A stretch of 64,000 nt of DNA from CAZCFB01 sp964511535 (GCA_964511535.1 CAZEFW010000017.1:1-64000), one strand, 5' to 3'; shown: positions 30,886 to 39,852, counted from the stretch's first letter. Numbers and translations: made by a program. The notes: generated from the sequence alone by a model not told the origin.

Positions 30886-32112
30886 TCAACCCTCCCACGC
30901 CACGCCGGCGCGGAACAGGAAGGTCAACACCCGGCCGAGGCTCGGGGTGAACTCGGCGTTGCGGGCCTGGTAGCCGAGGCAGAAGGGAGACAGCAGCAGG
31001 GTCAGTCCTTTCCAGGCCTGCCAGCCGCCGGTGAGCTCAGCGCGCAGGGCGAAGCTGGTGAAGGTCCCCTCCACCCCGCTGGCCCCGTTGAAGAAGGCGC
31101 TGTCGTCGTTGGCCCCCAGCAAGATGGCGCCGCCCGCGCCCACGTGCATCCCGAGCCACAGGGACTCCATCAGGTAGACCCGCGCGCCCGCCCCGGCCAG
31201 CACCGTGATCAGGTTGGAGCTGCCCTCGTTGCGGAACCGATCGTCGAGGTTTGCGAAGCTGGCGGCGACCCCGGCCTGGACGGCCAGCCGCCCGAGCCGC
31301 AGCAAGTACCCCGCCCTGAGGTCCACGTCTGCCCCCGCGCTCACCTGCAGCGCGTCGTCGCCCAGATCGTAGATCGCGGCGCCGGCCAGCAGGCCGACGT
31401 AGTAGCCGTGGGACGCGCCGCTGCCGGCGCTCTCTTCCGGCTCCTGACCAGCTGCGACGCCGGCCTCGGGCCCACCAGCCGCGGGCGCCACCGACGACGC
31501 GGACGTCGACTCCGGCGGCGCCGGCCCGGGGGCGGGCGCCGGGGCCTGCTGCGGCTTGAGCACGAAGCTCAGCGCCTGAGGCTCGCCGAACTCGGCCACG
31601 AGCTTGCGCTCTGCCGGCTGGTGGCCAGGCAGCGCCACCCGCACCATGTGCTCACCGCCGGGCACGGAGAGCTTGAGCGCGGCCCCGTCGGCGGGCGTCT
31701 CGCCCCGCCCCTGCTTTCCGATCTGCACCGAGGCGCCCCCCGGGTGGGTGGCGATGGAGATGGCGCACGACTCCTCCCAGCGCAGCTTCTCCAGCTTGAC
31801 CGCGAAGGCCTCGCGCCCGCTGAGCGGCAACATCTTGGCGTGCTCGGTGTAGTACCTGTGGGACTCGCGCAGCTTGCCCAGCCGTCGATACGACTCCCCC
31901 ATGTAGTACAGGTTGTTCCGGTGGGGCATCAGCTTGTGGGAGGCGCCGTAGTTGGTGATGGCCTCCCGGTAGCTGGCCTTGCGGAACAGCTCCATGGCCT
32001 GCCGGTAGAGCTTCAGCGCCTGCTGCCGGTCCTCCGCCTCACCTGCTTGCACGCGCGCGGACATCCCCAGCAGCAGCAGGAGTAGTCCAATCTTGAGTGT
32101 TCTGGTATGCAT
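30886..32112 (-). CDS. TPR-PEGA-beta-barrel outer-membrane protein
   Basis: A 408-residue secreted protein. Signal peptide residues 1-23 lead to a TPR-like helical region (YRQAMELFRKASYREAITNY), then a PEGA-like beta domain (HPGGASVQIGKQ, LPGHQPAERKL). A Pro/Ala linker follows, then a C-terminal set of amphipathic strands ending in RAGVAWEG, fitting a small outer-membrane barrel. This modular plan is common in myxobacterial envelope proteins, with the PEGA and TPR parts facing the periplasm. The function is unknown. ATG 32112 is preferred because it gives a clean signal peptide. Confidence 0.75.
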   Translation of the reverse strand: MHTRTLKIGLLLLLLGMSARVQAGEAEDRQQALKLYRQAMELFRKASYREAITNYGASHKLMPHRNNLYYMGESYRRLGKLRESHRYYTEHAKMLPLSGREAFAVKLEKLRWEESCAISIATHPGGASVQIGKQGRGETPADGAALKLSVPGGEHMVRVALPGHQPAERKLVAEFGEPQALSFVLKPQQAPAPAPGPAPPESTSASSVAPAAGGPEAGVAAGQEPEESAGSGASHGYYVGLLAGAAIYDLGDDALQVSAGADVDLRAGYLLRLGRLAVQAGVAASFANLDDRFRNEGSSNLITVLAGAGARVYLMESLWLGMHVGAGGAILLGANDDSAFFNGASGVEGTFTSFALRAELTGGWQAWKGLTLLLSPFCLGYQARNAEFTPSLGRVLTFLFRAGVAWEG

Positions 32113-32219
32113 CCGGGCCCCCTCCGTGGATGGCCTCGCGCTGGCCGCGGCGACCATGTCGCCCGCTCATTCTAATGCGCATTGGGGTCCGGCTTCCAGA
32201 TTCGTTATGCGAGAAATCA

Positions 32220-32840
32220 CTACCTCTGCAGCAGGGCAGCGAATGATCGCCTGTGCGGCTCGAAGGGCGCGGCCACCTGGCGCAGCCCCACCTCCCCGGC
32301 CAGCTCCAGGGTCCGCTGGAAGTCCTCCTCGGGCACATGCCCCCGGGGCTCCATCACCAGCAGCTGACCATGACTGGCCAGGGTATCGCTGATCTGCGCC
32401 AGGAACGCGCGCCGCCGGGGCACCTCGTGCACCATGTGGATCGCCAGGGCCAGATCCACCTGCCCCTGCAGCTCCTGAAGGCCGAGGTCCCGCGCGTCAC
32501 ACACCGAGGCCTGGATCCGGTCCGCCAGCCCCTTGCGCCGGGCCCGCCGCTCCAGGGCGCGGATCATGCGGGGCTCCATGTCCACGCAGATCACGCGTCC
32601 CGACTCGCCCACCCGCCTGGCCGCGGCGAGGCTGAAGTAGCCCATGCCGCAGCCCGGGTCGAGCACGGTCATGCCGGGCTTCACCAGCGGATCGATGAAG
32701 CGTCCGGCAGGCTCCAGCCAGCTGCGCAGCGGGCTCACCAGCAGGTAGCCGATCCACCAGGGGCACACATGGTGATTCTGGTCCTCTTCCTCGGTCTGTT
32801 CTGGGGTCTTTGCGTTCTTGGCTGCCTCCTGTATGGGCAT
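32220..32840 (-). CDS. class I SAM-dependent methyltransferase
   Basis: A 206-residue methyltransferase. Motif I is VLDPGCGMGYFS, followed by VICVDMEPRM (acidic loop), CDARDLG and LALAIHMVHEV. The N-terminus has a HHVCPWWIGYLL segment typical of a small bacterial group acting on small molecules or lipids. The start at 32840 follows a GGAGAG site. It is divergent from a TetR gene across a 127-bp region with two matching operators, so it is almost certainly the TetR target. The substrate is unknown. Confidence 0.85.
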   Translation of the reverse strand: MPIQEAAKNAKTPEQTEEEDQNHHVCPWWIGYLLVSPLRSWLEPAGRFIDPLVKPGMTVLDPGCGMGYFSLAAARRVGESGRVICVDMEPRMIRALERRARRKGLADRIQASVCDARDLGLQELQGQVDLALAIHMVHEVPRRRAFLAQISDTLASHGQLLVMEPRGHVPEEDFQRTLELAGEVGLRQVAAPFEPHRRSFAALLQR

Positions 32841-32871
32841 GTCTCTCTCCTTTATCTTTACCGGGTCCTCG

Positions 32872-32900
32872 TTGACAATGTGAGCAATTGCTCGTATCAA
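32872..32900 (+). promoter_or_regulatory. promoter for tetR-like gene with embedded operator
   Basis: A -35 TTGACA (32872-32877) and a -10 TATCAA (32895-32900) are separated by exactly 17 bp. The spacer contains the palindrome TGAGCAATTGCTCG at 32881-32894. A repressor bound there would block RNA polymerase, so the TetR gene is likely autoregulated. Confidence 0.7.
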
Positions 32901-32905
32901 TGAAA

Positions 32906-32934
32906 ATAATGTGAGCAAATGCTCATCTTGTAAA
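32906..32934 (-). promoter_or_regulatory. promoter for methyltransferase gene with embedded operator
   Basis: On the minus strand, a -35 TTTACA (32934-32929) and a -10 CATTAT (32911-32906) are 17 bp apart. The second operator copy, TGAGCAAATGCTCA on the plus strand at 32912-32925, lies within this spacer. The two operators start 31 bp apart, about three helical turns. Confidence 0.7.
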
Positions 32935-32967
32935 CTCGCATCCCTGGCGCCGCTCCGGAGAAGAGCC

Positions 32968-33666
32968 ATGGCCGGAAAAACAGCTGAAATAAAAAAGAAA
33001 ACCTCAACGCCGGCCCAACGCGAGCGTCCCGGCACCAATGGCCCGGCTCATATTTCTCAGCTCCAACCGCGCAAGCAACCGCGCCAGCAGCGCGCCCGGG
33101 CCACGGTGGACGCCATCCTTCGCGCCAGCGCCGAGCTGTTCGCAAACGCGGGCTATGCCGGGACCACCACCAACAAGATCGCCGCCCGCGCGGGAGTGTC
33201 CGTGGGCTCCCTCTACCAGTACTTTCCCGGCAAGGACGCCATCCTCTCCACCCTGTTCCAGCAGCATCACGCAGAGATGACCGCCTCGGTTCATGGCTCC
33301 CTGGCCCTGCTGGCCGATCCGTCCGTTCCGCTGCACGACGCGTTCGCAGAGCTGCTGGAGCGCATGGTGGCGGTGCACGAGCAGGACCCGGACCTGGTGA
33401 TGGCCCTGTCCGAGGAGAACCTGCACCTGGCCGGGGCCCACAAGCACCACGAGGATGAAGAGCGACGCTTCGTCGCCATCACCGCGGAGATCCTCGCCGG
33501 CCGGCCGGATGTCCGCGCAGGCGACCACAAGGCCATGGCTCACCTGCTGGTGGAGGCCACCGGTCACCTGGTGCGCTGGCTGGTGCATGACGCGCCGCCG
33601 GAGGTGGACCGCCGGCAAGCCGTGGATGAGCTGACGCTGCTGCTGTCGCGCTACCTCGCGCCCTGA
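32968..33666 (+). CDS. TetR/AcrR-family regulator
   Basis: A 232-residue regulator with a Lys/Arg-rich N-terminal extension of about 45 residues. The TetR helix-turn-helix follows (ILRASAELFANAGYAGTTTNKIAARAGVSVGSLYQYF split over about 50-90), then a helical ligand-binding domain. ATG 32968 follows CGGAGAAGAG. It probably represses itself and the divergent methyltransferase through the paired TGAGCA-NN-TGCTCA sites. The ligand is unknown. Its 3' end overlaps the convergent zinc phospholipase-like gene by 16 bp. Confidence 0.9.
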   Translation: MAGKTAEIKKKTSTPAQRERPGTNGPAHISQLQPRKQPRQQRARATVDAILRASAELFANAGYAGTTTNKIAARAGVSVGSLYQYFPGKDAILSTLFQQHHAEMTASVHGSLALLADPSVPLHDAFAELLERMVAVHEQDPDLVMALSEENLHLAGAHKHHEDEERRFVAITAEILAGRPDVRAGDHKAMAHLLVEATGHLVRWLVHDAPPEVDRRQAVDELTLLLSRYLAP

Positions 33667-34733
33667 CGCCGCCAGGCGAGCAAGGCCAGCGCCAGCAGCC
33701 AGAGCGCGCCTGCGCCGGGCCGGTCACTCACCGAGCAGCCACCAGCAGCCACCAGCCCCTCCCGCTCGTCCTGCCCGTCCGGAGGCGGCCCGATCATGAA
33801 CCGCTGCAGCTGCGCCTGCGAGACCTGCGCCTTGTGGATCCAGCTGATGATGTCCGACTCGTAAAACAGCCGCTGGACCGTGCCCGACACCGACTCGTTC
33901 AGCCCGCGGCGCAGCATGGCAGGGCCCTTGCCCGCGCCCCACTCCGCCTCGTCGTAGCCCCGCACCAGCTTGGCGTTGGCCGCCGCGGTGCTCTGGTCCG
34001 CGTAGTAGCCCGGGAACGACAGGGTATGCGCCACGGTGTTGACCGCGAACCGCTGAAAGTCGCGCAACTTGCCGATGGTCTGCAGGCTCACCGGGCAGCC
34101 CTTGATCGCCTCGCCCTTCTTCTTTGCCCGCGCCTCACACCACTTGTCCGCCGCGCGCTTCATCAGCGCCAGCATCTCGTCGTCGAAGGCGGACCACTTC
34201 CACTCGCCGCTGACGGTGCCGGCGCCGCGCACCGTGCCGAGGCCCCAGCCCACCACGAGGTCGGCGGGCATGGTGAAGTGATCGTACCCCTCGTGGGCCC
34301 CGAACAGCACGAAGCCGCTGCAGGTGTCCCGGACCAGGTGGTGCACGTCGTTGCCGGTGCCGGCGGCCAGGTAGATGCGGTGGCCCATGACGTCCCCCTC
34401 GATATGCCCGGCGTAGCCGAGGGTGAAGGAGATCTGCCGCAGGTTCTTGCTCTCGGCGAACATCAGCCGCACGTACTCCCAGTCCTCCTCGATGGCGCCG
34501 GGCACGGCGAGCTTGGCCTCCTCGGCCGCGTACCACAGGTCCGGCGCCGGGGCAGCGGCGAGGTAGGCCTGCAGGTCGAGCCCGGCCCAGTACACGCCTT
34601 GCCCGCGGGCCTGCTGCCTGGCCTTCCAGTTGACGTAGGCGTGCATGGCCGGCCCCCACGCGAGCGCCGGCTGCGGCGCCGCCACCAGCAGGGCCAGGAC
34701 CAGGGTGATGCGTGCCATCGCAGTACAATTCAT
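33651..34733 (-). CDS. zinc-dependent phospholipase C-like surface protein, MYXO-CTERM
   Basis: A 360-residue protein with a signal peptide ending PALA, so the mature chain begins WGPAMH. In zinc phospholipases C the N-terminal Trp itself binds zinc, which fits. Further on, GYAGHIEGDVMGH carries the His/Asp zinc ligands of the Zn_dep_PLPC family. The C-terminus GCSVSDRPG, a Leu-rich helix and RRQGAR form a MYXO-CTERM-type sorting tail, so the enzyme is probably displayed on the cell surface, where it could cleave phospholipid headgroups. ATG 34733 overlaps the MATE stop as ATGA, indicating coupling. Catalytic activity is inferred, not shown. Confidence 0.75.
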   Translation of the reverse strand: MNCTAMARITLVLALLVAAPQPALAWGPAMHAYVNWKARQQARGQGVYWAGLDLQAYLAAAPAPDLWYAAEEAKLAVPGAIEEDWEYVRLMFAESKNLRQISFTLGYAGHIEGDVMGHRIYLAAGTGNDVHHLVRDTCSGFVLFGAHEGYDHFTMPADLVVGWGLGTVRGAGTVSGEWKWSAFDDEMLALMKRAADKWCEARAKKKGEAIKGCPVSLQTIGKLRDFQRFAVNTVAHTLSFPGYYADQSTAAANAKLVRGYDEAEWGAGKGPAMLRRGLNESVSGTVQRLFYESDIISWIHKAQVSQAQLQRFMIGPPPDGQDEREGLVAAGGCSVSDRPGAGALWLLALALLAWRRQGAR

Positions 34734-36091
34734 GCCGTCGCCTTCTCCGCCTCCATCTTACCAATCGCCCGGCGCAGCCACAGGATGGAGGCCACCCCGG
34801 CCAGGACGCCCGCGGCTGCGGCCGCCACGAAGATGCCGCTGAGGCCCCATCGCGCCTCGCCCAGGTGGGCCATGGGCACGTAGAGCACCAGCATGTGAAC
34901 GGTGGTGAAGGTGGCCGCGTGCAGCGGCCGGTTCAGCGCGTTGAAGCAGGTGTTGCCCAGCATCACCGCCCCGATGAGGCCGTAGGACAGGGGGACCACC
35001 GACAGGTAGCGGCCCGCCACGTCCATCACCATCGGGTCGTCGTTGAACAGCCCGGCCAGGTGCCGCCCGACCAGGAACAGCAGCACGAACATCGCCCCGC
35101 CCCACAGCACGGCGAACCCCTGGCACCCCCGGCCCGCCAGGCGCACCCGGTCGATCCGGCCCGCGCCCCAGTTCTGCCCCACGAAGGGTCCGAGCACCGC
35201 GCCCAGGGCCATGAGCGGCGCCAGCGCCAGCATGTCCACCCGGGAGGCCACGCCGAAGCCGGCCACCGCGGCCTCGCCGTGGGACGCCACCAGCCGGGTC
35301 ACCAGCCCCGCGCTCATGGGCATGATGATGGAGGTGATGGCGTTGGGCCCGCCCACGTAGAGCACCCGGGTCCAGGAGTCGAGCAGCAGCCGCGGCGAGC
35401 GGGCGCGGAAGCTGATCATGTGCTTGCGCCGGTGCAGGATCCAGAGGCTCAGCAGCAGGGTGCTGCCCCTGGAGATCACCGTGGCCCAGGCCGCGCCGGC
35501 CAGCTCCATGCGCGGGATCGGTCCGAGGCCGAAGATCAGCAGCGGGTCGAGCACCGCGTTGAGCCCGAAGGCCACCGCCATGATCATGCTCGGCAGCTTG
35601 GCATCGCCCGTGGCGCGGATGGCGGAGTTGCCCACCATGGGCACCACCACGAACACCATGCCGGGGTACCAGATGAGCATGTAGTCGCGGATGAGCGGCA
35701 CCATGTCCGGCCCGGCGCCCAGGGCGGCGAACACCGGGTCGATGGTGAGCAGGCCGATGGTCACCATCACCGCCACGATGAGCACCGACAGGGCGAGGGT
35801 GTCGGTGGTCAGGCGCTGCACCGTGAACTCGTCCCCCTGGCCGATGGCCCGGGAGATCACCGACGAGGTCCCCACCGCCAGGCCCATGGAGAGGCCGGCG
35901 ATGATCATCACCACCGGGAAGGTGAAGCTGATGGCCGCCAGCTCCCGGGTGCCGAGCTGCCCGATGAAGAAGGTGTCCACCAGGTTGAAGGCGATCATGC
36001 CGAGGATGCCCACCATCATCTGCAGCGCCATGCGCGTCAGGGTTGGGCGGATCGGCACGTCCACCAGGTTTGCCTTGATCATCGGCTTCAT
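34730..36091 (-). CDS. MATE-family efflux transporter
   Basis: A 453-residue inner-membrane protein with twelve predicted helices in two similar halves. MATE marks include NLVDTFFIGQLG in helix 1, RAIGQGDE in the loop after helix 2, and MVGNSAIRATGDAKLP between helices 4 and 5, with PFVGQNWGAGR as the matching loop in the second half. It exports drugs or metabolites using a sodium or proton gradient. It is translationally coupled to the zinc phospholipase-like gene. The substrate cannot be inferred. Confidence 0.9.
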   Translation of the reverse strand: MKPMIKANLVDVPIRPTLTRMALQMMVGILGMIAFNLVDTFFIGQLGTRELAAISFTFPVVMIIAGLSMGLAVGTSSVISRAIGQGDEFTVQRLTTDTLALSVLIVAVMVTIGLLTIDPVFAALGAGPDMVPLIRDYMLIWYPGMVFVVVPMVGNSAIRATGDAKLPSMIMAVAFGLNAVLDPLLIFGLGPIPRMELAGAAWATVISRGSTLLLSLWILHRRKHMISFRARSPRLLLDSWTRVLYVGGPNAITSIIMPMSAGLVTRLVASHGEAAVAGFGVASRVDMLALAPLMALGAVLGPFVGQNWGAGRIDRVRLAGRGCQGFAVLWGGAMFVLLFLVGRHLAGLFNDDPMVMDVAGRYLSVVPLSYGLIGAVMLGNTCFNALNRPLHAATFTTVHMLVLYVPMAHLGEARWGLSGIFVAAAAAGVLAGVASILWLRRAIGKMEAEKATA

Positions 36092-36145
36092 GGCGGCTCA
36101 GGTCATACCATGGGCCGGTGCCCCGTGGCGAACAGGCGCGGGCGC

Positions 36146-38170
36146 TCAGGGCGACGGCGGGGCGACCTTCCAGACGAAGGCGCTTGTATTGGAGGAGGTG
36201 GGCAAGGTCACGCCGCCGTATTTGCTGCCATTGCCGAGGTACGCGCCGGTGACCCACATGCGCCCCGCCGGTTCGGCGGCGATGCCGTAGCCGATGTCGT
36301 AGGAGGTACCACCGCCGAGGGTGACCCACGAGAACTTACCGGCGGGGGTCAGCCCCGCGACCATGGCGTCGAAGTACCCGGCGGAGGTGACGGTCGTGGC
36401 GCCGAAGGTGGCGGTCGCTTTCTGGGAGGTGTTCGCGTCTCCCACCAGGCCGGTGATGAGCACGTTGCCCTTGCCGTCCAGCGCGATATCCTGGGCGCTG
36501 TCGTTCAGGGTGCCGCCGGCCGAGCGGGCCCACTTGTAGCTGCCCTTGCTGTCCAGCCTGGCCACGAGGGCGTCCTCTTTCCCGCTGGAGGAGAGGCTGT
36601 CCTTGCCCAGCTTGACCGTGCCCTCGAACGCCCCGGCGACGAAGCTGTCGCCGCTGATGCCTGCTGCGATACCCATGCTGAGCGGTGTGTCCCTCGCCCA
36701 GCCGCCTGCGGCCACGGCCCAGCGCCAGTCGCCGGACTTGCCAAGCCGCGCCACCACGTTGACCCGCTTGAGTCCCGCGGGCATGGGCACGGTGATCTTT
36801 GGTCCAAAGGTCCCGGCGCCTGACAGCGTACTCGCGACATGAACCTCGCCCGACGCGTCCACGGCGATGCTGGTGCCGGTGTCGCCGCTGTTCTTGCTGC
36901 CGCCCAGGCTCGCCCAGGTGAACTTCTGGCTGGCCCCCTCCAGCTGGGCCACGAAGAGGTCCGACGACCCGCCGTCAATCTTCAACGACCCTGACTTCGT
37001 CGGCAGGTAAACGGTCCCGGAGACGCTGCCGGTGACGTGGGGGTTGCCGCTACTGTCCATGGCGATGGCGTAGGACTGGGGCCTGCCGGTGCCCCCCGTG
37101 CCCTTGATGGGCACGGCCCAGAGGAACTTGCCGTCGCTGTCCAGCTTGGCCACGAAGCTGGCCATGTTCTTGTCGGCGTACAGGGTGAGGCCGCCGAAGG
37201 TGGCCGAGGTGATGGTGGTGGAGCCGTTGCCGTAGTAGCCGGTGATGTAGATCCCACCCTTGCTGTCCACGGCGATGCCCCGCCCGACGTCGATCTCCTT
37301 GCCCCCGGCAGAGACCGCCCAGAGGAACTTGCCGGAGGGGCTCACCTTGGCCACGAAGATGTCCGCCTTGCCCAGCGAGGTCAGGGTCGTGACGCCGAAC
37401 TTGGCCTGGGTGGCGCCGGCGGTCTTGAAGTCGCCGTACTGACCGATGATGTAGCTGTGGCCCTGCCCATCCGCGGCCACCGCCCAGGGCAGGGCCACAG
37501 CGGGGCTCCCCCCGGCGATAACCCAGGTGCACCCCGAAGGGTCCAGCGCCTTGCAGTCGGGCTTGCACGCCAGCGTCCCGCCGGCGAAGCCCTGCAGCTT
37601 GCAGGTCTGGCCGGCCAGGTTGGAGCCGTCGCACTTCTCACCCGAGTCGATGACGCCGTTGCCGCAAGGCGGCATGTCCGCGTCCGAGCCGGCGTCGGTG
37701 GGCGCGCTGTCCGGCCCGCCGTCAGGGCCGCCGTCAGGGCCGCCGCCGTCGACCAGGCCCGCGCCCTTCAGGGTCAGGGAGAGCACCGTGCAGGCGTCCC
37801 CGGCGCCCTGAAAGTTGTGCTGCACCGCCGCGAGCAACGATCCCGCGGAGGAGAACGCCTGAACCTCGAGCTGCGCGCTGTAGCCGCCCTGGCCCGCGGC
37901 GCCCACGTGGAGTTCGAAGGATGTGGCGCCGTCCTCCAGCCGCCCCTGCAGTTCAATGGTGCGGGAGCTCAGCTTGCCGGCGATGGTCACGTCCACTTTG
38001 AGCCGGGACAGCTGCGCGCCGTCCACCCCCGAGCCGAGCCCCAGCTCGACCCTGAAGGCCGGCGCCTCGGCCTCGCACGGCTCGTCCTGGCAGCCCGCCG
38101 CGCCGAGCAGCCCCAGCAAGGAGGCCGCCACCAGCGCCCTGGCAGTGAGATGTCGGCTCAGAAGTTCCAT
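36146..38170 (-). CDS. SBBP beta-propeller lipoprotein
   Basis: A 674-residue lipoprotein (lipobox LLGAAGC). Residues about 30-140 form a beta domain, followed by a GGPDGGPD linker. A Cys-rich module starts CGNGVIDSGEKCDG (DUF4215-like, common in myxobacteria). Repeated blades then read WAVAAGG or AVDSKGGIYITGYY, with kVSPSGKFLWA-type strands typical of SBBP/beta-propeller repeats. It is probably a cell-surface scaffold or binding protein. Its start overlaps the end of the TPR gene by 13 bp, so the two are cotranscribed. Confidence 0.82.
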   Translation of the reverse strand: MELLSRHLTARALVAASLLGLLGAAGCQDEPCEAEAPAFRVELGLGSGVDGAQLSRLKVDVTIAGKLSSRTIELQGRLEDGATSFELHVGAAGQGGYSAQLEVQAFSSAGSLLAAVQHNFQGAGDACTVLSLTLKGAGLVDGGGPDGGPDGGPDSAPTDAGSDADMPPCGNGVIDSGEKCDGSNLAGQTCKLQGFAGGTLACKPDCKALDPSGCTWVIAGGSPAVALPWAVAADGQGHSYIIGQYGDFKTAGATQAKFGVTTLTSLGKADIFVAKVSPSGKFLWAVSAGGKEIDVGRGIAVDSKGGIYITGYYGNGSTTITSATFGGLTLYADKNMASFVAKLDSDGKFLWAVPIKGTGGTGRPQSYAIAMDSSGNPHVTGSVSGTVYLPTKSGSLKIDGGSSDLFVAQLEGASQKFTWASLGGSKNSGDTGTSIAVDASGEVHVASTLSGAGTFGPKITVPMPAGLKRVNVVARLGKSGDWRWAVAAGGWARDTPLSMGIAAGISGDSFVAGAFEGTVKLGKDSLSSSGKEDALVARLDSKGSYKWARSAGGTLNDSAQDIALDGKGNVLITGLVGDANTSQKATATFGATTVTSAGYFDAMVAGLTPAGKFSWVTLGGGTSYDIGYGIAAEPAGRMWVTGAYLGNGSKYGGVTLPTSSNTSAFVWKVAPPSP

Positions 38171-38724
38171 ACACCCAGCTCGGCCGGTGGTGGCCCCTCA
38201 CGCGTACCCGCCACCACGCCCACCGTGACGCCGCCCACCACCACCGCGCCCACCAGCGTCCAGAACCACCACTTCTTGTAGATCGGCGTGGCCGAAGGCG
38301 GCGCCCGGCTGGCGCCCTCTCCGCTGGCGCTGTCCACGGCGGCGGCCGGCATCGCGGGCTGCCGGATTTCGCGGTCCTTCAACGCCCGGATCTTCGCCTC
38401 CACCGCGGCCCGGTCGGCGAAGTCCGGCTTCTTCTCCAGCAACCGCTCGTACTGGCGCGCCGCCTGCTTCGGCCGGCCCATCTGCTCCAGGCAGCGGCCC
38501 ATGTTGTAGTGCATGTAGGCCGTCGGGGTCAGGGTCTGCGCCCGCTGGAAGGCCTCGAGGGCAGCCTCATACTTCTTCTCGGCGTAGTACTTCTCTCCCA
38601 GCTTGAAGTAGAGCCTGGCCTTGTCCTTGTCCTTGTCGCTATCAGGGCTCTGCTGCGCCGTGGCCGTCGCGCAGGTCACCAGCAGGACCGCACCTGCCGC
38701 CAGCAATGATGCCCAGGATTTCAT
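38158..38724 (-). CDS. TPR-repeat protein with C-terminal membrane helix
   Basis: A 188-residue protein. A signal peptide (ASLLAAGAVLLVTCATATA) leads to about two TPR units (ARLYFKLGEKYYAEKKYEAA, YMHYNMGRCLEQMGRPKQAA) and a Pro/Ala linker. A membrane helix (WWFWTLVGAVVVGGVTVGVVAG) lies near the end. This TPR-plus-terminal-helix arrangement recurs in myxobacterial envelope proteins. ATG 38724 gives the signal peptide. It precedes and overlaps the SBBP lipoprotein gene. Confidence 0.75.
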   Translation of the reverse strand: MKSWASLLAAGAVLLVTCATATAQQSPDSDKDKDKARLYFKLGEKYYAEKKYEAALEAFQRAQTLTPTAYMHYNMGRCLEQMGRPKQAARQYERLLEKKPDFADRAAVEAKIRALKDREIRQPAMPAAAVDSASGEGASRAPPSATPIYKKWWFWTLVGAVVVGGVTVGVVAGTREGPPPAELGVWNF

Positions 38725-38859
38725 CGAGCACACCCCGCGCCTCCACCTGATTGATGTGTTTCGGACCATATATTTCTATCATGTCGATGGGATTTGTCTC
38801 GCCGCAGAGGGATCTTTGCCCTGGCGCGTCCCGGGCGCTTACGAGGCCGATGAACTTGC

Positions 38860-39813
38860 TCAGTAATCGGTGGTGACGGTGCGGTGGTGGGGCGCGTCCA
38901 CGCCGAAGCCTTCGCGCCAGAGCCAGTAGTCGAGCTGCGCCGCGCAGAAATCCGCGCCAGCCGCGCGCCCTGCGTCCACCAGCAGCTCGCAGGCGCCCAC
39001 GGTGGCCACGCGGAGCTCCGCCTCCGCGCGCTCCGCCTCTGCCAGCGGCTCCAGGGCGTCCACGCGTCGGGCCAGGTCCGACGAATAGACCAGCACCCCC
39101 AGGTGACGCAGCACCCTCGGCAGCATGTAGTCGGCGTAGGCGGTGAGGCGCTCCACGCCGTGGAGGCCGGGCGCGCCCAGCGCCAGCCGCCGGGCGTGCA
39201 GCATGCCGGCGGCCAGCTGCGCCCGCTTGAGCAGCGGCAGCTCCCGGCCGGCCAGCTCGCGGCCATCTCGGTAGGAAGGGAACGTCTCGGCCAGGAAGCC
39301 GGCCATGCCCGCGGCGTCCACGCCGGCGGCGGCCACGGCGTTCTCCAGGCGGCCGTCAAATCGTGCGGCCACCACCGCGGCCACCTCTCGCAGGATCTCC
39401 ACCCGCCGCGCCACCAGCGGCAGAGTGCCCTGGCCTCCCTGGAAGATGCCGGGCGCCTCGGCGTCCAGCACCGCCGCGTCGCACAGGTCGAGCCCGGCGT
39501 CCATGCCGAGGCGCAGGGCGGCCAGCAACCCCGGGGCGTCGTCCTGCACCTCCCCGGCCTGCTCCACCGCCCACATGCGCTGCCCCGGCTCCACCCAGTA
39601 GCAGAAGTTCAGCGCGTTTCCGAGCCAGACCAGGGCGTCGGTGCCCGGGCCGGCCTGCTCCGGGAAGGCCGGGAAGTCCCAGCGCGGCCACCCGGGCGGG
39701 TCAGCGGCCAGGCGGTCGGCAGTGGCGGCCACGGCCGCCGCGTCCACGGCGACATGCTGCATCTCGGGGAGGATCTCGCGGCAAACGCGAGCCAGGGCGC
39801 GGGGATCAAACAT
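38860..39813 (-). CDS. queuosine salvage N-glycosylase (Qng1/DUF2419 family)
   Basis: A 317-residue protein matching the DUF2419/Qng1 plan: EILPEMQHV, WDFPAFPE, LVWLGNALNFCYW (about 63-75), the YRDGRELAGRELPLLKRAQL block, LTAYADYMLPRVL, ELRVATVGACELL and the terminal LDYWLW....PHHRTVTTDY. Members hydrolyse queuosine-5'-phosphate to release queuine for tRNA modification; most studied examples are eukaryotic. It is divergent from the nitrilase-fold gene with 39 bp between starts. No tgt or queuine transporter is nearby. The assignment is strong on motif order. Confidence 0.85.
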   Translation of the reverse strand: MFDPRALARVCREILPEMQHVAVDAAAVAATADRLAADPPGWPRWDFPAFPEQAGPGTDALVWLGNALNFCYWVEPGQRMWAVEQAGEVQDDAPGLLAALRLGMDAGLDLCDAAVLDAEAPGIFQGGQGTLPLVARRVEILREVAAVVAARFDGRLENAVAAAGVDAAGMAGFLAETFPSYRDGRELAGRELPLLKRAQLAAGMLHARRLALGAPGLHGVERLTAYADYMLPRVLRHLGVLVYSSDLARRVDALEPLAEAERAEAELRVATVGACELLVDAGRAAGADFCAAQLDYWLWREGFGVDAPHHRTVTTDY

Positions 39814-39852
39814 GGGCAGAAGGCTAGCACAGGCCGTGTTAACTTCCCCTCC

